Of a DNA stretch of 64,000 nucleotides, positions 21,070 to 34,425 are shown piece by piece. Source of the stretch: Atkinsonella hypoxylon (taxonomy: Eukaryota; Ascomycota; Sordariomycetes; Hypocreales; Clavicipitaceae); NCBI GenBank assembly GCA_000729835.1, contig JFHB01000093.1, forward strand, positions 1 through 64,000. The letters are read 5' to 3'. The position numbers and the translations under genes were made by a program. Within the stretch, counting starts at the first letter, position 1, and the number at the start of each line of letters is the position of its first letter. Below the pieces are notes generated by a model. That model searched no databases, was not told where the DNA came from, and saw only the letters and a list, made by a program, of their open reading frames with translations.

Positions 21070-24000
21070 AATACTAGTACTACTAGTAATAATACCCCTT
21101 CTTTTAACTATTCTAATAGAATAATTAAAAACTCCTTACTATACAATACAGGTTCCACCTGTTATATAGTTAACAATAAGGCATTTTTTAGGACTTTTAA
21201 GCCTATAAAAAAGGGTAAAACCGCGCTTATTGCTACTAGAGGAGGTTCTATTTATCCTAAAGGACAGGGAACTGCTGTATTTTAGGTACTAGTTAGTATA
21301 AATCTAGCTAAATACAGGCCTTTAGCTCTAAAGGATGCTCTATATTGCCTAGGTTTAGATACCAACCTAATTAGTAGTCTAAAGCACTATTTAATAGGGG
21401 GCACTCTCCTTAGAAATTAGCTATTTCTAGCTAATAGAAGCTGCTGTAGGCTTCTAAATCCTAAAAAGCATAGTTTCTTTTTATAGCTTAAGGGGCAAGA
21501 GACCCCTAGAGTGTGTAAAAACTACGCTAATCTCTCTTATATAGGATTTCTAGCTAGCAATAGTTATAATAGCAGTTATAATGCTAGTTATCCTATAGAG
21601 GTTTAAATCCCTTAACAGCCTAGTTTTAATCCTAAGGAATATAGCTAAATTGAGAAATTATCTGATTTTAAAGAAGAAGAAGATAATACTAATAACGATG
21701 CTATAGAGCTATTAGCCCTAGTTCCTAAACAGGCTCCTAGTTAGATTCCTTCTAATAATAGGGATTTAGAAGGTCTAAATCCTAAGTTACTAGATATTAG
21801 AGGAAATAGCTGTCTAGATCCCTTAAACAAGGCCTATAGTTCTTAAGAGATCTAGCAAGATAGAGAGCAACAGGAAGCTAGCTCTAATAATAATTCTAGT
21901 AGTAATCCTACTGCTTCTTCTTCCTATAAGAAGCTCCTAGAATTAGCTGCTACTTAGCACGTTAGATTAGGGTATATAGGACTCCCTTTACTAAAGAAGA
22001 CTGCTTCTATTACTAAAGGTATTCCTAATTTTATAAAAATCAAGGAAAAGGATTTTAACTGCCTAGCTTGCAACTAAGCTAAAGCTGTTAGAAGACCTAG
22101 CAAGCATGCTATTCCTAACCCCCCTAGATGTTTAGATATTATAGAGGGAGATACTGTTAAAATAGAGCCTATACTGCACAATAAGAGGCCTCTAGTTCTT
22201 TTTCTAATTAATAGAAAATTACAGTATAAGTAGTCTTTTAATCTAGCTAATAAAGAGAGTTCTACTCTTTATAGCTATATTAAAGGCTTCTTTAAGGAAT
22301 TAAAGAACTAATATAACTGCTACCCTAAACACCTTTATTTTAATAGTAGTACAGAAATTAATACTAGGTTGTAAGCTTAGCTATCTTCTAAGGGTATTTG
22401 CTTTAGCACCTCTTGCCCCTATATTTATAAACAAAATAGGCTAATAGAGAGAGCTATAAGGGTACTTCTAGACCGTTTATATGCTACCCTACAGTGGTTA
22501 CAATTACCTCTGTATCTATAGTCTTACATCCTTCTTGCTATAGTAGATTTAGTTAATACTACTGCGAATAGCACTAAACTACTAAGTCCTAAACAGCTAT
22601 ATCTAGCTGATTTAGAGCCTTCTAAGACCTATAAGCCTAATTTTACTAAAATAAGGGCTATAGGCTTCTATTGCGAAGTTCTAATCCTATTAGAACAGAG
22701 ATCTAGGTTGCAGAAGCTAGCTAAAAGAACTATTCCTAGTAGACTTTTAGCTACACTAGGTTCTAATGTATATTTAATATATATTCCCTCTAAATAAGCT
22801 GTTATAAAGACTAGCTTCGTTAAAATTATAGAAGAAATAGGTTCTATTTTATAGGGCATCCCTAAGGTTCCTATTAGTTCTATAGTAGATAATCCTTTAG
22901 AGGGAGAAATCAATAACTAGCAGCAATTAGAAGATAATTATACTCCTAAGTATCCTTATTCTAGTTATCTAGATGTGCTAAATTATCTACTAGAACCTAT
23001 AGAAAATCAAGCTTTTCTACTAAGCAACCCTATAGAAGCTATAGAGGCCCCTAAAGCCCCTATACCTATAGAAACACCTATAGAAGCTACTATAGAAGCT
23101 AAAGCTAATGCTAATGCTATAGATTTAGATAGAGATATATTTTCCTTAATTAAGGATCTATGCTTTAAGGCAAGAACTAAAGCAGCTATTACTTCTAATA
23201 GCAAGGATGAACTTCTTAATACGTAGAAGTAAGCCTTAAAAAGCTCTGCTAAGCAGCATTAGATAGAAGCTACCTATAGCGAATTTAAGCAGCTATTAGC
23301 TGCTGGAACCTTTAAATTTATAGGGAAAGACTAAGTACCTAAGGGCTAAAGAGTTCTAAAGAATAGGCTTATCTATAGGCTAAAAAAGGATAAAGAAAAT
23401 AATCCTATAAAATATAAGGCCTACCTTGTTACTAAGGGATTTATGCAAATAGAAGGTTAAGACTATCTAGAGACCTTTGCTGCAACTAGTATTCCTTCTA
23501 GCTAGTATATATTATTAGCTCTTGCAGCTTTTAATAACTAGGAAGTTAAGTAAATTGACTTTATAGAAGCGTTTTTAAATAGTAAGCTAAAGGAAGCTAT
23601 TTATATAGAAATCCTAGATAGATTCGTTGAATTTGCAGAAGCAACGCTATTAGTAGCTAAGCTACTAAAAAGCTGTAATTACAAGCCCTCTAAAGAGTAA
23701 GTAATTAAGCTAGAAAAATCCCTCTATAGTCTAAAGCAAAGTCCTAGAGAATAGCAGCAAATTCTAACAGAATTACTTTAAAAGCATAGATTTAAACCTC
23801 TTATATTAGACTTAGCAGTCTTTTATAACCTAGCTACATCTATGTATATTGCTACTTATGTAGATAACTGTCTTCTAATTAGTCTAAATCTAAGCTATAT
23901 TAATAAGCTAAAGAAGCTATTATATAAAGCTTATCCAATAGAAAATAGAGGACCAGCAGAATTCTTTCTAGGTGTATAAATTACCTATAATAGGTCTAAA

Positions 24001-24915
24001 AGGTCTATTAAAATCCACTAATCTTAATATATCCTTGAAGCTCTAGAGAGATTTAAAATGCTAAATGCTAAGCTAGCTTCTATCCCTATACAGCTGGGAA
24101 TTCTAAAGCAACTAGTTATAAAACTTCTCTTAAAATTCGATTATAAGCTTTATTAGAGCATAATAGGCACTATAATGTACCTAATGTTGCTAACTAGGGC
24201 TAATATTGCTTTTTCTGTTTAATGGCTATTAACCTTCCTAGCTAAGCTCTATATAGAGCACCTAAACGCCTCTAAGCACCTCTTAAGGTACTTAAGTAGT
24301 ACTAGAAGCTTTACTATTATTTATAAGCATTCTATACCACTAGGGTCCTCTTCTAAAGCTTTTAGCTCTAAAGAAGTACTTAAGACCCTCCTTAGTTATT
24401 GCAATAGCGATTTTGCTAGTGATAAAACCTCTTCTAAATTAACCTATACTTATCTATATAAGCTAGCTAGTGGACCTATTAGCTAGAAATTAAAGAAAGC
24501 TAGTACTATTGCTCTTTCTATATTAGAAGCAGAATCTAATGTATTATCTAAAGCTATAAGGGAATTAGAGTGGCTCTACAGCCTTTTTAAGGAGATAAAG
24601 CTACCTTTAACCCCTTCTATTCCTATTAAGTATAATAATTAAGGCGCTATAGTTACTGCTTACAACCTAACGTTATATAGTAGAACTAAGCACACCCTTT
24701 TAAAGTTTAACTACATTAGGGAAAAGATTCGTAAAGGTATAGCTAAGGTTAGTTATATTAATATAAATTAGATGCTAGCAGATAGCCTAACTAAGCCTCT
24801 TGCTATTTAAAAGCATTAATAATTTATTAAGTTACTAGAGCTTTCTAGCTAGCTTATAAAAGCAATAAAAACACTTAAAAAATCGAAAAGCAACAAAAAA
24901 ACAGTTAAAAATTGA
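21070..24915 (+). pseudogene. copia-1 gag-pol, protease to RNase H
   Basis: This continues the Gag frame split by element A. Protease is marked by NTGSTCYIV (21145 onward, DTG-like with Asp to Asn). The integrase zinc domain runs from His 21958 (HVRLGYIG) to Cys 22060 and 22069. The integrase core has Asp 22150, Asn in place of Asp at 22342, and Glu 22447, spaced DDx35E. A Glu/Ala/Ile/Pro-rich linker (about 22990-23130) joins integrase to RT. RT has Asp 23557 in a motif before AFLNS, and YVDN (23857-23868) for YVDD. RNase H (about 24390-24840) ends near KVSYINI and DSLTKPL. The order IN before RT defines Ty1/copia. An in-frame TGA lies at 24913-24915; the earlier stops are TAA or TAG. Confidence 0.88.
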
Positions 24916-25090
24916 AAACAACAAAAACAATTAACAATAACTAGTTATATTTAACTATAACTACCCTAGAATTACTGGAATTAGTTATATTATTTAGTTC
25001 TGTTATTAGTACTATATTTTGTTAGTTAATTCTAACTTAGATATCCTTTAAAGGAGCTAAGTTACTTATAGAACTAGTTACTTCTTATAT

Positions 25091-25102
25091 TTCTAGAGGG
25101 AG
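25091..25102 (+). other. copia-1 polypurine tract
   Basis: TTCTAGAGGGAG abuts the 3' LTR. The identical sequence precedes the 3' LTRs of H (41553-41564) and I (46103-46114), and its complement adjoins that of G (29340). Confidence 0.8.
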
Positions 25103-25795
25103 TGTTAAAAATAAGCTACCCTATATAGCCTATTTTTATGCCTACTAGTTGCTCTATTACGTAACCCTTATTAGGTTTTATTACGTTGATTTTTAGTAGA
25201 GATATTGCTGTTACTAAATGTAAAACATCTAGAATTAACTAAGGCAAAGTTGCCTAACCTATAGTTAACTTTAACTGCGATTTTCTCTACAACTAGCAAT
25301 AGTAGAAATTTAAGAAGTATACTATTTAAAAGCTAAGAATTAGGGCTATCTAATAGTATAATTATTAAATAGAGTTGCTTATAAGGGTTGCTTATTATTA
25401 GTAGAATTTGTTAAATTGTGCATATAGGCGTCTCGTTTGTATAGCTGTAAGTTGATTTTTTTGTTTTTATATAGTAAATCTTTTTACAGAAATTATAAAG
25501 TAGCCTATAAGCTCCTTCTAGCGACTACAGCCCGCTAATATAGTTAGAGAGTCTATAAAGGACTGGAAAGATTTAAGATTCTACCCTTACTGTTCGTTAC
25601 AGCGCTCTTAATATAAAGATACTACTATTACAGTTATCTGTTGCTTCTACGTGATCTATACTATACACTACAGCTTGATTTAGGCCGCTGCTGCTTCCAC
25701 TACGTGATAATTGCTAGGAGCAATTACAGGTGCTAAATCTAAGAGACCACTACCCTCTTAGATATCTAGTCCTGTAATCCCTATCATTTTCAATA
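25103..25795 (+). repeat. copia-1 3' LTR (693 bp)
   Basis: Starts TGTTAAAAATAAGC and ends ATTTTCAATA. Same length as the 5' LTR. Differences are mainly transitions in both directions, so each LTR was mutated separately. AGAAC follows at 25796-25800. Confidence 0.93.
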
Positions 25796-25800
25796 AGAAC

Positions 25801-26161
25801 CTTATAAAAATAAAATTAAAAACTTTCTAAATAGATCTAAATAAATTAGATTAAATTTATTTATTAAATAATATAATAACTTTAGTTTATAATATATAGA
25901 TTTTGCTAGAATATATATTTTATATTAAAAATTATTTAGTTTATTTAGAATTTTATTGCTATTAAAATATAGCTTTATTGCTGTAGATTTAGTAATATTT
26001 ATATAAGTAAACACTTAATAGAAGTCTATATAGTTAATAAAGTAAGTAGTATATTAATTTAATTTTATATTTAAATTTAAATCTTCTACTGTTTATATTA
26101 TAAATATATTATTCTTAAGACATTTAGCCTAAAGTATTATATTATATTTATTATTTATAAT
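25801..26161. other. AT-rich DNA, no gene recognised
   Basis: This continues the flank at 1-332 across the copia-1 nest. It is nearly all A and T. No LTR end, domain or RNA gene is visible. The last five bases, ATAAT (26157-26161), are the presumed left target duplication of chromovirus F, whose right copy is not in the window. Confidence 0.55.
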
Positions 26162-26898
26162 TGTTATAGACTCGAGCCTTAGGCTTGGGTCTTTCAGTAG
26201 AGGGAGAACAGCAAGAGAGGGACAGTAATCTACGTAGGTAAAGGGATAGAAGCGGACTGCATTTAACTAGAGATTAGCTAGACTTTATAGAGCTCTAGAG
26301 AAAGAACCTTAGCTATAGAGTATATACTAAAAGGGGCTCCTAAGGGGAGAGACCTACCCCTAAATATATAGTATAAAGGTATAGAGAGGCTTCTAGTTCC
26401 TTCTCTCTTTCCCTTTTCTCCCTATAATTATAGTTTTTATTATAGACGCTAGTTAGCAGCAGCTACTAGGCTAGTCTATTATATACTATAATTATCCTAT
26501 AGATAGAATACTAGTAAGAACAATATTGTTTAGTTATAGCAATAAGGGCCTAGCTAGTTAGCTTAAGTACCCTTTTAGCCTCTATAGAGAGGTAGAGAAA
26601 AATACAGTAGAAATTAGCTAAAAAGCAGCAGAAATTGCAGTGCTTTATAAATTAGTTAAGAGCTAATCTCTATAGATAAAGAAACTATAACGCTTTATAA
26701 TAAACTATATATAGAAAGAGAAGTAGCTTTAAGCTGCAGTAGGCTAGCAGCTAAAGGAACCTAAATAGAAGCCTTTACCTATAGTAAACTCTTACAATAG
26801 AAATAAATAGAGCTTTTAGGCCTAGTAAATAGCAATTACCTAAAAGCTCTAGGCTAATAGCGCCTTTATAGGCACAATATAGAACTAGTAGTACTATC
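26162..26898 (+). mobile_element. Chromovirus F, 5' fragment
   Basis: The 5' LTR (26162-26483, 322 bp) and about 415 bp of leader of a plus-strand copy of the B/C family. The first 55 bases (TGTTATAGACTCGAGCC) are less mutated than the rest. The sequence stops at CTATC, where the 5' LTR of copia I begins. The remainder of F is absent: the sequence beyond the copia mosaic is chromovirus D on the other strand. Confidence 0.85.
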
Positions 26899-27604
26899 TG
26901 TTAAAAATAAACTACCCTATATAGCCTATTTTTATGCTTGCTAGTTGCCTGTTAGTTGCTCTATCACGTGACCCTAACTAGGTCTTGTTACGTTGATTTT
27001 TGGTAGAGATATCGCTGTTACTAGATGCAAAACATCTAGAATCGACTAAGGCAAAGTTGCCTAACCTATAGTCAACTTTAACAGCGATTTTCTCTACAAC
27101 TAGCAATAGTAGAAATTCAAGAAGTATACTATTTAAAAGCTAAGAATTAGGGCTATTTAATAGTATAATTGTTGGATAGAGTTGCTTATAAGGGTTGCTT
27201 ATTATTAGTGGAATTTGTTAAATTGTGTATATAGGCGTCTCGTTTATATAGCTGTAAGTTGATTTTTTTGTTTTTATATAGTAAATCTTTTTGCGGAAAT
27301 TATAAAGTAGCCTATAAGCCCCTTCTAGCGACTATAGCCTACCAATATAGTTAGTAGGTCTATAAAGGACTAGAAAGATTTAAGATCCTACTCTTACTAA
27401 GTTCGTTACAGCGCTCTTAATATAAAGATACTACTATTACAGTTATCTATTGCCTCTATGTAATCTATACTATACACTATAGCTTAATTTAGGCCGCTGC
27501 TGCTTCTACTACGTAATAATTGCTTAGAGCAATTATAGGTGCTAAATCTAAGAGACTACTACCCTCTTAGATATCTAGTTCTATAATCCCTATTATTTTT
27601 AATA
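26899..27604 (+). repeat. copia I 5' LTR (706 bp)
   Basis: Starts TGTTAAAAATAAACTACC and ends ATTTTTAATA. A primer-binding site GGTTATAAGCCTAG follows at 27605. It belongs to the long LTR subtype shared only with 46115-46820. Confidence 0.9.
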
Positions 27605-28558
27605 GGTTATAAGCCTAGAAGACCTATCTGCAAGCTGTTAGCCCGCTGAAATCTACTATTGTGTACTGTATTACCCACTAGAAGCTATATTAAGACCTAC
27701 GCTAGCAGCTATCGCTGCTATTAGTAGCTTGCTGGAAGCTATTAATACCTACTGCACATACATCGCCAGCTACTATACTAGTGTTTTTATTCTGCCCACC
27801 CTGTGCCTCCTGCACTAGTTCTATGCACTCTATATATACACACTTTTAAAGCTTTCTTAATAGCTAGGTTCTATTGTTGCGCAACATTAAAATATATATA
27901 TCTACACACATTACATTCGCACTGCGAATCGTTTTATTAGGCACTGCCTAATTAATTATTTCTATCCAGAAATAAGCTTAGCGCTGCACTGCATCGCTCG
28001 TTGTTGTTATTATATTGTGCACCCTATGCACCTCTGTTAGTAGCTATACTACAATTTGTAGTGCACGCCTAACAGCTCTTGTTGCTGTTAGATATTCCTG
28101 TGTTTTCAGTTGTAGAATCAATTTGTGTAGTAATCCTACTAGTTAGGATTTTAAAGTAGGAATTAGCTGGATATCCCTAAATTAGCTGTACTTAGGTCTC
28201 TACTGATTTATTGGAACCTAATTAGAGAAGAATCTCCTGAATTTTTTAGCTAAAAATAGCTGGAACCTGTGTTTTATGCCCCTCGCAACTGCTTGTCAAT
28301 CTGGTCTGCTATACAAATTGTATGCGTATATAGATCGCAATACAATGCAGCCTTAAAGCCTGTTATACCTATTACAAAAGAAATCGGAGAAAAATCTCAG
28401 TATAATTTCTAAAGATATAGGGCACTTCTAGGCCTATAATAGAGCAATCTATTGATATCTAGTAGAGGTTATTACTGTTATTTACTACTATTTCCACTGT
28501 AATTTAGCTATAATTAGCTATAAAAGAGCGTTAAATTAGCTATTTTTAAACCCTTAAA
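27605..28558 (+). other. copia I primer-binding site and leader
   Basis: Matches the copia-1 leader closely, including the initiator-tRNA site at 27605-27618. It has small indels (for example TGTTGCTGTTAGATATTCC near 28080) and no reading frame. Confidence 0.65.
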
Positions 28559-28639
28559 ATAGCACTAAAAGGAACAGGCAAGGGAAAGAGCATAAGCCCT
28601 AAACGGGATAGTAGTTCTAGTACACTAGCTATAGCTGCT
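28559..28639 (+). pseudogene. copia I Gag start, cut after 27 codons
   Basis: Begins at ATA (for ATG) GCA CTA AAA GGA and continues like copia-1 Gag until CTGCT (28635-28639), where the inverted LTR of copia G begins. Confidence 0.7.
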
Positions 28640-29339
28640 TATTGAAAATAATAGGGATTACAGGACTAGATATCTAAGAGGGTAGTGGTCTCTTAGATTT
28701 AGCACCTGTAATTGCTCCTAGCAATTATTACGTAGTGGAAGCAGCAGCGGCCTAAATCAAGCTGTAGTGTATAGTATAGATCACGTAGAGGCAGTAGATA
28801 ACTATAATAATAGTGGTATCTTATATTGAGAGCGCTGTAACGAACAAGTTAGTAAGGGTAGGATCTTAAATCTTTCTAGTCCCTTATAGACCCTCTAACT
28901 ATATTAGCGGGCTGTAGTCGCTAGAAGGGGCTTATAGGCTACTTTATAATTTCCGCAAAAAGATTTAATATATAAAAACAAAAAAATTAACTTACAGCTA
29001 TACAAACGAGATACCTATATGCACAATTTAACAAATTCCACTAATAATAAGCAACCCTTATAAGCAACTCTATCCAACAATTATACTATTAGATAGCCCT
29101 AATTCTTAGCTTTTAAATAGTATACTTCTTGAATTTCTACTATTGCTAGTTGTAGAGAAAATCGCAGTTAAAGTTAACTATAGGTTAGGCAACTTTACCT
29201 TAGTTAATTCTAGATGTTTTACATCTAGTAATAGCAATATCTCTACTAAAAATTAACGTAACAAGACCTAATAAGGGTTACGTAATAGAGCAACTAGTAG
29301 GCATAAAAATAGGCTATATAGGGTAGCTTATTTTTAACA
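28640..29339 (-). repeat. copia G 3' LTR (700 bp, inverted)
   Basis: On the plus strand it reads TATTGAAAATAATAGGG to TTATTTTTAACA, the complement of the copia LTR. With 26899-27604 it forms an inverted LTR pair around the 1-kb leader of copia I. Confidence 0.92.
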
Positions 29340-29499
29340 CTCCCTCTAGAAATGTAAGAAGTAACTAGTTCTATAAGCAACTTAGCTCCTTTAAAGGATA
29401 TCTAAGTTAGAATTAACTAACGAAATACAGTACTAATAACAGAACTAAATAATATAACTAATTCTAGTAATTCTAGGGTAGTTATAGTTAAATATAACT

Positions 29500-32400
29500 A
29501 GTTGTTGTTAATTGTTTTTATTGTTTTCGATTTTTAACTGTTTTTTTGTTACTTTTCGATTTTTTAAGTGTTTTTATTGCTTTTATAAGCTAGCTAGAAA
29601 GCTCTAGTAACTTAATGAATTGTTAATGCTTTTAAATAGCAAGAGGCTTAGTTAAGCTATTTACTAGCATCTAATTTATATTAATATAACTAACCTTAGC
29701 TATACCTTTACGAATCTTTTCCCTAATGTAGTTAAACTTTAAAAGAGTGTGCTTAGTTCTACTATATAACGTTAGGTTATAAGCAGTAACTATAGCGCCT
29801 TAATTATTACACCTAATAGAAATAGGAGGGGTTAAAGGTAGCTTTATCTCCTTAAAAAGGCTGTAGAGCTACTCTAATTCCCTTATAGCTTTAGATAATG
29901 CATTAAATTCTACTTCTAATGTAGAAAGAGCAATAGTACTAGCTTTCTTTGATTTCCAGCTAATAGGTCTACTAGCTAGCTTATATAGATAAGTATAGGT
30001 TAATTTAGAAGAGGTTTTATTACTAGCAAAATCGCTATTGTAATAACTAAGGAGGGTCTTAAGTACTTCTTTAGAGCTAGAAGCTTTAGAAGAGGACCCT
30101 AGTAGTATAGAATGCTTATAAATAATAGTAAAGCTTCTAGTACCACTTAAGTACCTTAGGAGGTGCTTAGAGGTGTTTAGGTGCTCTATATAGGGCTTAG
30201 CTAGGAAGGTTAATAGCTATTAAACAGAAAAAGCAATATTAGCCCTAGTTAGCAACATTAGGTACATTATAGTGCCTATTATGCTCTAATAAAGCTTATA
30301 ATTGGATTTTAAGAGAAGTTTTGTAACTAGTTGCTTTAGAATTCCTAGCTGTATAGGGATAGAAGCTAGCTTAGTATCTAGCATTTTAAATCTCTCTAGG
30401 GCTTTAAGGATGTATTAAGCTTAGTGGATTTTAATAGACCTTTTAGACCTATTACAGGTGATTTATACACCTAGAAAGAATTCTGCTAGTCCTCTATTTT
30501 CTATTAGATAAGCTTTATGTAATAGCTTCTTTAGCTTGTTAATATAGCTTAGATTTAGACTAATTAGAAGACAGTTATCTACGTAAGTAGCAATATATAT
30601 AGATGTAGCTAGGTTATAAAAGACTGCTAGGTCTAATATAAGAGGTTTAAATCTATGCTTTTAAAGTAATTCTATTAGAATTTACTGATATTCTCTAGGA
30701 CTTTACTTTAAACTATAGAGAGATTTTTCTAGCTTAATTACTTACTCTTTAGAGGGCTTATAATTACAGCTTTTTAGTAGCTTAGCTACTAATAGCGTTG
30801 CTTCTGCAAATTCAATAAATCTATCTAGGATTTCTATATAAATAGCTTCCTTTAGCTTGCTATTTAAAAACGCTTCTATAAAGTCGATTTGCTTAACTTC
30901 CTAGTTATTAAAAGCTATAAGAGCTAATAATATACGCTAGCTAGAAGAAATACTAGTTGCAGTAAAGGTCTCTAGATAGTCTTAACCTTCTATTTGTATA
31001 AATCCCTTAGCAATAAGGCAGGCCTTATATTTTATAGGATTATTTTCTTTATTCTTTTTTAGCCTGTAGATAAGCCTATTCTTTAGAACTCTTTAGCCCT
31101 TAGGTATTTAGTCTTTCCCTATAAATTTAAAGGTTCTAGCAGCTAATAGCTGCTTAAATTCGCTATAGGTAGCTTCTATCTAATGCTGCTTAGCAGAGCT
31201 TTTTAAGGCTTACTTCTACGTATTAAGAAGTTTATCCTTGCTATTAGAAGTAATAGCTGCTTTAGTCCTTGCCTTAAAGCATAGATCCTTAATTAAGGAA
31301 AATATATCTCTATCTAAATCTATAGCATTAGCATTAGCTTCAGCTTCTATAGTAGCTTCTATAGGTGTTTCTATAGGTATAGAGGCTTTAGGGGCCTCTA
31401 TAGCTTCTATAGGGTTGCTTAGTAGAAGAGCTTGATTTTCTATAGGTTCTAGTAGATAATTCAGTACATCTAGATAACTAGAATAAGGATACTTAGGAGT
31501 ATAATTATCTTCTAATTGCTGCTAGTTATTGATTTCTCTCTCTAAAGAATTATCCACTATAGAACTAATAGGAACCTTAGGGATACTCTATAAAATAGAA
31601 CCTATTCCTTCTATAATTTTAACGAAGCTAGTCTTTATAACAGCTTATTTAGAGGGAATATATATTAAATATACATTAGAACCTAGTGTAGCTAAAAGTC
31701 TACTAGGAATAGTTCTTTTAGCTAGCTTCTGCAACCTAGATCTCTATTCTAATAGGATTAGAACTTCGCAATAGGAGCCTATAGCCCTTATTTTAGTAAA
31801 ATTAGGCTTATAGGTCTTAGAAGGCTCTAAATTAGCTAGATATAGCTGTTTAGGACTTAGTGGTTTAGTGCTATTTGCAGTAGTATTAACTAAATCCACT
31901 ATAGCAGGAAGGATGTAAGACTATAAATATAGAGGTAATTGTAACTACTGTAGAGTAGCACGCAAACAGTCTAGAAGTACCCTTATAGCTCTCTCTATTA
32001 GCCTATTCTATTTATAAATATAGGGGCAAGAGGTGCTAAAGCAAATACCCTTAGAAGATAGCTAAGCTTACAACTTAGTATTAATTTCTATACTACTATT
32101 AAAATAAAGGTGTTTAGGGTAGCAGTTATACTAGTTCTTTAATTCCTTAAAGAAGCCTTTAATACAGCTATAGAGAGTAAAACCCTCTTTATTAGCTAGA
32201 TTAAAAGACTACTTATACTGTGATTTTCTATTAATTAGAAAAAGAACTAGAGGCCTCTTATTGTGCAGTATAGGCTCTATTTTAACGGTATCTCTCTCTA
32301 TAATATCTAAACATCTAGGGGGGTTAGGAATAGTATGCTTGCTAGGTCTTTTAACAGCTTTAGCTTAGTTGCAAGCTAGGCAGTTAAAATCCTTTTCCTT

Positions 32401-34425
32401 GATTTTTGTAAAATTAGGAATACCTTTAGTAATAGAAGCAGTCTTCTTTAGTAAAGGGAGTCCTATATGCCCTAATCTAACGTGCTAAGTAGCAGCTAAT
32501 TCTAGGAGCTTCTTATAGGAAGAAGAAGCAGTAGGATTACTACTAGAATTATTATTAGAGCTAGCTTCCTGTTGCTCCCTATCTTGCTAGATCTCTTAAG
32601 AACTATAGGCCTCGTTTAAGGGATCTAAACAGCTATTTCCTCTAATATCCAGCAACTTAGGATTTAGACCTTCTAAATCCCTATTATTAAAAGGAATCTA
32701 ACTAGGAGCCCGTTTAGGAACTAGGGCTAATAGCTCTATAGTATTGTTATTAGTATTATCTTCTTCTTCTTTAAAATTAGATAATTCCTTAATTTAGCTA
32801 TATTCCTTAGGATTAAAACTAGGCTGTTAAGGGATTTAAACCTCTATAGAATAACTAGCATTATAACTGCTATTATAACTATTGCTAGCTAGAAATCCTA
32901 TATAAGAGAGATTAGCGTGGTTTTTACACACTCTAGGGGTCTCTTGCCCCTTAAGCTGTAAGAAGAAACTATGCTTTTTGGGATTTAGAAGCTTACAGTA
33001 GCTTCTATTAGCTAGAAATAGCTGATTTCTAAGGAGAGTGCCCCCTATTAAATAGTGCTTTAGACCACTAATTAGGTTGGTATTTAAACCTAGGCAATAT
33101 AGAGCATCCTTTAGAGCTAAAGGCCTATATTTAGCTGGATTTATACTAACTAGTACCTAAAATACAGTAGTTCCCTGTCCTTTAGGATAAATAGGACCTC
33201 CTCTAGTAGCAATAGGCGCGGTTTTACCCTTTTTTATAGGCTTAAAAGTCCTAAAAAATGCCTTATTGTTAACTATATAACAGGTGGAACCTGTATTGTA
33301 TAGTAAGGAGTTTTTAATTATTCTATTAGAATAGTTAAAAGAAGGGGTATTATTACTAGTAGTACTAGTATCACTAGTAGTAGATTCTGTATCTAAGTCG
33401 TAAGAATTATTACTACTAGAACTGCTAGAATTATTAGATTCTATAGTATCCTGGTTGCTAGTGGATAGGTTATAACAACCTATAGTAAAGGCAGCTTCTT
33501 TATCCTTATTCCTAGAATTTTTGTTACTTCTTCTTTAGCCCTTCTACTTCTTCTTATTCTTAGAGGCTTTATCTATATCTTTAGAGGCATTAGAATCGTT
33601 AGAATTAGAATCGGAATTCTTCTTCTGATTAGGAGGATTCTTTCCTTAGTTAGCTTTATTATTATTAGAACTATTAGAATTAGAAGCTTTATAACTAAGA
33701 GCCTTAGATATAGAGGAGCTTTTATCTCTTTATTCTTCTAATAAGTTAGCTATAAGGAACTGTAAATTCAGCATTTTTACAGATAGACCTTATGCTCTAG
33801 CAGCTCTAATAGAATATTGCTGCCTTTCAGCCTAGCTAGAGAAGGTCTTCTTTAAAGCATTAATATAATAATTTACCTAGTTAATAGGATTAATAGCTAC
33901 ACTATAGAGCTGTAATCTAGCTAGTAAATTATTAAATTCAGCATTAAAGGCCTCTAAAGATCCCTTATAGTTCGAAAACGATAAGTTGTAATAACTAGTA
34001 TATAGTGTACTACATTGTATTTCAGCACTCTATAAATACTGCCTAACTAGAACGTTATAGGTATCTACAGGGGACTTATGCTAGCTTATAGCAGCTTAAG
34101 GTCTAGATTAGCAACTATCTCTTATAATTATAAGGATAATAGCTTGCTCTAAATCTACTAACGTACTAGCTATACTAGGATTATTAATAAATTAAGGGAA
34201 TCCTAGGGCCCTAAATTAAATAGTTAAAGCTTGCTTCTACTGTTTAAAGTTTTCAGGGCCTTTCAGCTTAGCAGCCTCTAGAATCGAGTGGACCTTCTTA
34301 TTTAGCTCTTTTATAGTGCCTTCATTAAAAGCAGGCAGAAAAGTAGCACTATTAGAACTAGAAGGTTTAGGGGCTTTAAAAGAGACTTTAGAAGTCCTAG
34401 AAGTAACAGGATCTGCTTTAGGAGA
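29500..34425 (-). pseudogene. copia G gag-pol
   Basis: Read on the minus strand from 34425 down: partial Gag, its Lys/Asn/Ser tail (about 33700-33540), protease (about 33290), integrase zinc domain and core (about 32490-31900), the Glu/Ala/Ile/Pro linker (about 31440-31300), RT with YVDN (30585-30574), and RNase H (about 30060-29640). It matches copia-1 and H closely. Stops in sense are TAA and TAG. Two opposite-strand open stretches at 31238-31435 and 31529-31774 are shadows of the linker and integrase tail. They recur at the same places in the other copies. Confidence 0.85.

Larger units (their letters stand above)
333..25795 (+). mobile_element. Ty1/copia retrotransposon copia-1, interrupted by element A
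   Basis: This is a full-length copia element with two 693-bp LTRs, a primer-binding site, a gag-pol frame, a polypurine tract and a 5-bp target duplication (AGAAC). Gypsy element A (3408-21064) is inserted in its coding region, and A in turn contains chromovirus B. With the inserts removed, the element is about 7.8 kb. Its domain order PR-IN-RT-RNase H identifies Ty1/copia. It is inactive: the start codon is ATA and many codons are TAA or TAG. The mutations are transitions typical of RIP. Confidence 0.93.
28640..34425 (-). mobile_element. copia G, inverted, lacking its 5' end
   Basis: A minus-strand copia copy. Its 3' LTR (28640-29339) is preceded on the minus strand by the polypurine tract (29340-29351). 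Pol and most of Gag follow up to 34425. The Gag N-terminus, leader and 5' LTR are missing. The break falls exactly at the 5' LTR of copia H with left flank GGAGA. G and H lie head to head and form a long inverted repeat. Confidence 0.85.

Noticed and set aside
20914..21285. Open stretch of 123 codons with an ATG
   Set aside because: It starts inside the 3' LTR of element A and runs into copia-1 protease codons. The last two thirds are genuine copia pol, but the joined product is an accident of insertion, not a gene.
22668..23204. Opposite-strand open stretches at 22668-22913 and 23007-23204, with counterparts at 31238-31774, 39101-39637 and 43646-43891
   Set aside because: They lie antisense to the integrase tail and the Glu/Ala/Ile linker of copia pol and recur in every copy because pol is conserved there. 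Repetitive GAAGCT-type codons read as open leucine- and serine-rich frames on the other strand. No independent evidence for a gene.
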